NCBI GenBank assembly: GCA_003586115.2
Contig: QVOM02000029.1
Location: 30,890,929-30,954,928 of the forward strand
Direction of reading: 5' to 3'
DNA: 64,000 bases
Origin: Salvator merianae
Taxonomy: Eukaryota; Chordata; Lepidosauria; Squamata; Teiidae
This document shows, piece after piece, positions 61,901-64,000 of the stretch (the first letter of the stretch is position 1; the number at the start of each line of letters is the position of its first letter). Under the pieces are notes generated by a model, which worked only from the letters and a program-made list of their open reading frames with translations, was not told where the DNA came from and made no database searches. The position numbers and the translations under genes are program-made.

Positions 61901-63872
61901 CTACAGGTAATAAACATTTTGATGGGATGAAGGACAGCTCTTCAGATGTTGTTGGGCCTTCTCAGCTCCACCACAGTAGTTAAATTGTGCACAAAAGAGA
62001 TGTTCATGAACATGTTTTTACGCTAGTTTGAAGCATAAGTACCACCCAGGGGGACCAGGAACATAGGGCTATCTCTCAAGCCTGCCCCACTGTGATAGTG
62101 AGGGGGAAGGTAAGAGCCATGGTGAATTAGCAGTGAAACCATCTATCTTCCTCCGTCTTCTTTTCCTCACTTCCCTGGGCAGCACCCTTTGCCTCTGGAT
62201 TGCGGCTAGGCTGCTACTGATGTCATAATATATTGGGATAGAATAATAACAGTTTCTGATAAAACTAATAAAAATATTACAAATGTATACAATAGCGCTG
62301 ACAAAACGTGTACTATAATAAAATGTCCACTGACAAACTGAATATATAACAGAATTAAGTAGGGTAACTCAGCTGGCTTAGAAAATAATCCCCAAAGTCC
62401 ATTGGTTATTATTGTGGGTAACAGTTCGTGGCAGAGCTGGGCCACGTAGATTTTCTACAAGTAGGAAAGTGTGGTCCCAGTCTCAGTTGGGCAGGGTTGA
62501 AAGGGTCTGAGCAGTTGGTGCTATTCCAGTTTTGGCACTCAGCCCAACAGGTTTCCATGAGTACTGTTTATCAGTGGCAATTAGTCTGTTGAAATAATCT
62601 AAAAACACCCCATTCAGGCAGCATCAAATACAGCAAGCTAACAGTCCCCAACTCTGCCATGAACAGTTATGCACAATAATGACCAATGGGCTATTGGGAT
62701 TGTTTCCCGAGATGGTTGAGTTACACCATTTAATTTTGTTATATATTCAGCTTGTCAATGGACATTTTATTGTAGTGCATATTTTGTCAGTGCAGTTGTA
62801 CATGAATGTAATATTTTTATTATTTTTATCAGAAACAATTATTATTCTATTCCAGTATATTCTGTTAATTGTCCTAGATTCACTGAAACTTTTTGAGGTT
62901 CCTTGTCACTGTGTGCCTCCCAGCAGTGCTGCTGTTATGGCATCTGTCCCTGGCCACAGACAAGCCTCTACAAGGTAGACAAAACATTTTTTTTTTTTTG
63001 CCCCATTCAGGCTTCTCAGGGAAAGACATGGAAACAGCAACGTTGCTGTGAGGCAGACAGTGACATCTTCAGAACCTTTTGAGTCCTCCTGGCTGTGAAA
63101 GATGGTGTAAGGGGGAAGCGAAGGGAAGGAAAGCAGCAGAAAATGGTGAATTCTGCAGCTAATTACCATCACTTTTGCCTTCCCTTCACCTTCTCCTCAA
63201 TGTCATAGAGGGCCAGGCTAGCATAGGACAGGACCCCACATTTCTAGTCTTCTTTGGGGTGTTTGTAGGTTTCAAACCAGTATATGAACATGTTTGTGCA
63301 CATACTTTGCCATGCTAGCCGCTATTTGTTTTAGTCCTTGCCGACAGCCTAATTTGTTTTAGTCCTTGCCGATGGCCTAATTTGTATTTTTGTGGAATAA
63401 AAGTCATTTGAGGGTGATGGCATAACTTGGGGTCTGGACCCTTGAATTTCTTTTGAGGGGCAGTCTTTGTGTGTTTTTTTTATGGGAGGGAATATGCTTT
63501 GCCAAGGACCTTCAGATAGCTATTTCAAGAGAACTTTAATTTTGAAGGCTGAATAATCTTTGAACATGTATGATTTAAGTGTTTTAAATTTTGAATCTTG
63601 ATACCATAAGGGTTATATAGAACTAAATGTTATTTAACTTGCATCATTCAGAATGGCATTAAAAGAGGTATTTTTGCTGCTTAAATCCACAGTATATGAA
63701 AATTTATCATGCTTTCTTGCTATATTTTGTCTGAATATTGTTGTATCCTTTCTATTCCAGGTGTAAGATGCAAGATGCTGGATTCACCTCTGACACACTG
63801 ATGAAGAATTTCTTCTTTGTGCCTTCTTGCATCCAGCTGCGTCCTGAAGACAGTTTTTCTATTGCAGCTTAA
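49838..63872 (+). CDS. AZIN1: Antizyme inhibitor 1 (ten coding exons, 448 aa)
   Basis: AZIN1 is a catalytically dead homologue of ornithine decarboxylase (ODC). It binds antizyme more tightly than ODC does, freeing ODC from antizyme-directed proteasomal decay and raising polyamine synthesis and uptake. The spliced frame gives 448 residues, the usual length. The ODC barrel runs roughly from residue 40 to 280 and the C-terminal beta domain from about 285 to 415. PFYNVKC with Lys69 and the GGGF loop (235-238) remain. ODC Asp88 is Ala, Ser200 is Asn, EPGR277 reads EPGC (Cys274 here) and Tyr389 is Gly387, so decarboxylase activity is not expected. Residues of about 117-140 match the antizyme-binding element. 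Exons: 49,838-49,939; 50,420-50,593; 51,873-52,045; 53,914-54,048; 55,362-55,443; 56,166-56,240; 59,294-59,459; 60,080-60,192; 60,302-60,516; 63,761-63,872. AZIN2 is less likely because of the uCC leader and overall match. Confidence 0.97.
49955..50210 (-). mobile_element. L2-type LINE 3' end inside the 480-bp intron 3
   Basis: TTTATTTATTTGCATTTTTA, TCCCGCCCTGTACCC, GCGGGTTACAACAATAAAAA and CTCAGGGGGAAGAGTGTTCC. It begins about 15 bp after the exon 3 donor and fills half of the intron. Confidence 0.8.
50420..50593 (+). CDS. AZIN1: AZIN1 coding exon 4, residues 35-92
   Basis: Acceptor TTTCTTTCTAG, donor AAA|GTAAGT, 58 codons, phase 0. Carries the FFVGDLGK segment and PFYNVKCN with Lys69, the residue that holds PLP in [12 protein letters not shown] has Ala88 in place of the ODC aspartate. 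Confidence 0.95.
51873..52045 (+). CDS. AZIN1: AZIN1 coding exon 5, residues 93-150 (partial codon)
   Basis: Acceptor TGTGTTCCAG, donor GCAAA|GTAAGC, 173 nt, leaving two bases (AA) completed by G of the next exon. Encodes [20 protein letters not shown] and the following helix, which spans the antizyme-binding element of the ODC family, then ARNHPNA. Confidence 0.95.
52046..53913 (+). other. AZIN1: AZIN1 intron 5
   Basis: 1.9-kb intron. The 124-codon frame at 53,128-53,502 has no family motif; I see no repeat here. Confidence 0.6.
53914..54048 (+). CDS. AZIN1: AZIN1 coding exon 6, residues 150-195
   Basis: Acceptor CTTCTCTTAG, donor GTTAA|GTGAGT, 135 nt. Encodes [10 protein letters not shown], an acidic loop, then [20 protein letters not shown]. 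It enters and leaves with two bases of a split Lys codon. Confidence 0.95.
54196..54568 (+). mobile_element. mariner/Tc1-type miniature element, intron 6
   Basis: 373-bp element flanked by TA on both sides. Left end CAGGGTGTTTCAAAAAGATG; complement of right end CAGGGTGTTTCAAAAACATG. Similarity continues about 35 bp (GGACCTGATTTGAAAT, GAACCCAATTTCAAAG). Inside, the + strand keeps a transposase C-terminal remnant: [18 protein letters not shown] then GGAH, as in IS630/Tc1/mariner proteins whose tails read W..EFDYRLDxCRAxxGxH. An internally deleted, non-autonomous copy. Confidence 0.88.
55362..55443 (+). CDS. AZIN1: AZIN1 coding exon 7, residues 195-222
   Basis: Acceptor CTGTTTCAG, donor GCT|GTAAGT, 82 nt, ends in phase 0. 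Encodes [15 protein letters not shown] and [10 protein letters not shown]. His197 of the ODC pocket is kept; position 200 is Asn rather than the Ser of ODC. Confidence 0.95.
56166..56240 (+). CDS. AZIN1: AZIN1 coding exon 8, residues 223-247
   Basis: Acceptor CTGTTTTAG, donor GAG|GTATGA, 75 nt, phase 0. Encodes [18 protein letters not shown], with the glycine loop that binds PLP phosphate in ODC, and ends in an acidic ELDLEE. Confidence 0.94.
56460..56760 (-). mobile_element. L2-like 3' fragment, intron 8
   Basis: ATTTATATTTCACCTTTCAA, CCCAAAGGTCCCAGCGTGG and CTACAGCATATGACAAAAAC form a degraded L2 tail. Confidence 0.45.
57415..57930 (-). mobile_element. L2-type LINE 3' fragment, intron 8
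   Basis: CTGTCCTGCCCTATACCCTC, GTTCTCAGGGCAGC, CAACCTTGAATTAGGCTTAG and GGCATGATGTGATTCCAGCC parallel the layout at 11,335-11,850. Confidence 0.65.
57930..59293. other. AZIN1: rest of intron 8, nothing assigned
   Basis: Unassigned sequence. A local duplication (GACGATATAGTGCTATTTGT, GACGATATAGTCCTATTTGT) lies at 59,107-59,159. Confidence 0.5.
59294..59459 (+). CDS. AZIN1: AZIN1 coding exon 9, residues 248-303
   Basis: Acceptor CTTCTCTTAG, donor AAAA|GTAAGT, 166 nt, leaving one base. Encodes [16 protein letters not shown] and the [18 protein letters not shown] strand; the PLP-contacting Arg of ODC EPGR is Cys here. It ends in a variable KPPLSK loop. Confidence 0.95.
60080..60192 (+). CDS. 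AZIN1: AZIN1 coding exon 10, residues 303-340
   Basis: Acceptor CTTTTACAG, donor AAG|GTAGGA, 113 nt, ends in phase 0. Encodes [18 protein letters not shown], the conserved dimer-interface region, and PEVHK. The next intron is only 109 bp. Confidence 0.95.
60302..60516 (+). CDS. AZIN1: AZIN1 coding exon 11, residues 341-412, editing-site exon
   Basis: Acceptor CTTTTATAG, donor AACTG|GTAAGT, 215 nt. Encodes [18 protein letters not shown], then [10 protein letters not shown] and [13 protein letters not shown]. The codon aligned with mammalian Ser367, recoded to Gly by ADAR editing, is AAC (Asn367) at 60,380-60,382. Confidence 0.95.
60517..62224 (+). other. AZIN1: AZIN1 intron 11, first part
   Basis: Unassigned sequence with a 13-bp duplication (GGTTAGAGTAATG, about 61,694-61,719). 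The inverted repeat follows. Confidence 0.5.
62225..62866. repeat. long inverted repeat in AZIN1 last intron
   Basis: Arms of about 210 bp (62,225-62,440 and 62,650-62,866) separated by about 210 bp. Left arm GAATAATAACAGTTTCTGAT and AAAATGTCCACTGACAAACT; complement of right arm GAATAATAATTGTTTCTGAT and AAAATGTCCATTGACAAGCT. Identity is near 80% by eye. Transcribed within AZIN1 pre-mRNA. Confidence 0.85.
63324..63384. repeat. 28-bp tandem repeat, two copies
   Basis: ATTTGTTTTAGTCCTTGCCG plus YRGCCTA-type end, repeated at 63,324 and 63,352, then a partial third ATTTG. Lies 380 bp before the last exon. Confidence 0.85.
63761..63872 (+). CDS. AZIN1: AZIN1 last coding exon (12), residues 412-448
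   Basis: Acceptor TCTATTCCAG; the first base completes the split Trp codon. Encodes [24 protein letters not shown] and the tail SFSIAA, then TAA at 63,870-63,872. AZIN1 lacks the ODC C-terminal degradation tail, as here. Confidence 0.95.
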
Positions 63873-64000
63873 ACAGGCATTAATGCTTTATTTAGCCTTG
63901 CAGTTGCATGACTGTAGTCTTGTCTGGTCACAACATTCCAGTTTGAAAGAAAATGGGAAAATCTTGAATGAATTATTGAAACTTGAAATAATTTGGGACC
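63873..64000 (+). other. AZIN1: AZIN1 3' UTR (start; runs off window)
   Basis: Sequence following the stop codon. No AATAAA polyadenylation signal occurs before the window ends, so the transcript continues past it. Confidence 0.85.

Noticed and set aside
1..64000. CRISPR arrays, tRNA or rRNA genes, bacterial-type operons
   Set aside because: No regularly spaced repeats and no intact tRNA or rRNA. Only degraded SINE-type tRNA-like boxes are present.

Overview
The window is vertebrate nuclear DNA, most likely from a squamate reptile (lizard or gecko type). It has long introns, a CpG-island promoter, CR1- and L2-type LINE fragments beside 5'-truncated L1 copies with target-site duplications, MIR-like SINEs and many short foldback or TIR elements. 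The species call is an inference from repeat content and protein divergence; no species-specific marker is visible.

There is one convincing gene, antizyme inhibitor 1 (AZIN1), on the + strand and filling the right half. The promoter and CpG island lie at about 32,640-34,460. The 5' leader is spread over exon 1 (ending 33,322), exon 2 (44,183-44,320) and the start of exon 3 (49,742 on). The coding sequence runs from ATG 49,838 to TAA 63,872 in ten coding exons and gives 448 residues, the length of the mammalian protein. All inferred introns are GT-AG and all reading phases close. The 3' UTR runs off the right edge.

The leader is the most informative part. Exons 1 and 2 join into the conserved AUU-initiated upstream open reading frame (uCC) known from AZIN1 of other vertebrates, ending in the Pro-Pro-Trp motif at which polyamines control elongation. 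Here it is followed by three more in-frame stop codons. Two short AUG uORFs lie close to it: one ends 2 nt before the AUU, the other ends 1 nt before the main AUG. The protein keeps the antizyme-binding half of the ODC fold but has lost several PLP or active-site residues. The codon aligned with the mammalian A-to-I recoding site (Ser367) is Asn here.

The left half (1-32.6 kb) shows no gene that I can support. It is a patchwork of old mobile elements: two copies of a 1.2-kb TIR element in opposite orientation, L2 and CR1 LINE pieces, two 5'-truncated L1 insertions with flanking duplications, a 0.6-kb near-palindrome at 26.65-27.29 kb, two related palindromes at 16.1-16.9 kb, and several elements sharing GGGCCTTTTCACAC-like ends. 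The AZIN1 introns hold further L2 and CR1 copies, a complete TA-flanked mariner-type miniature element (54,196-54,568) and a long intronic inverted repeat (62,225-62,866).
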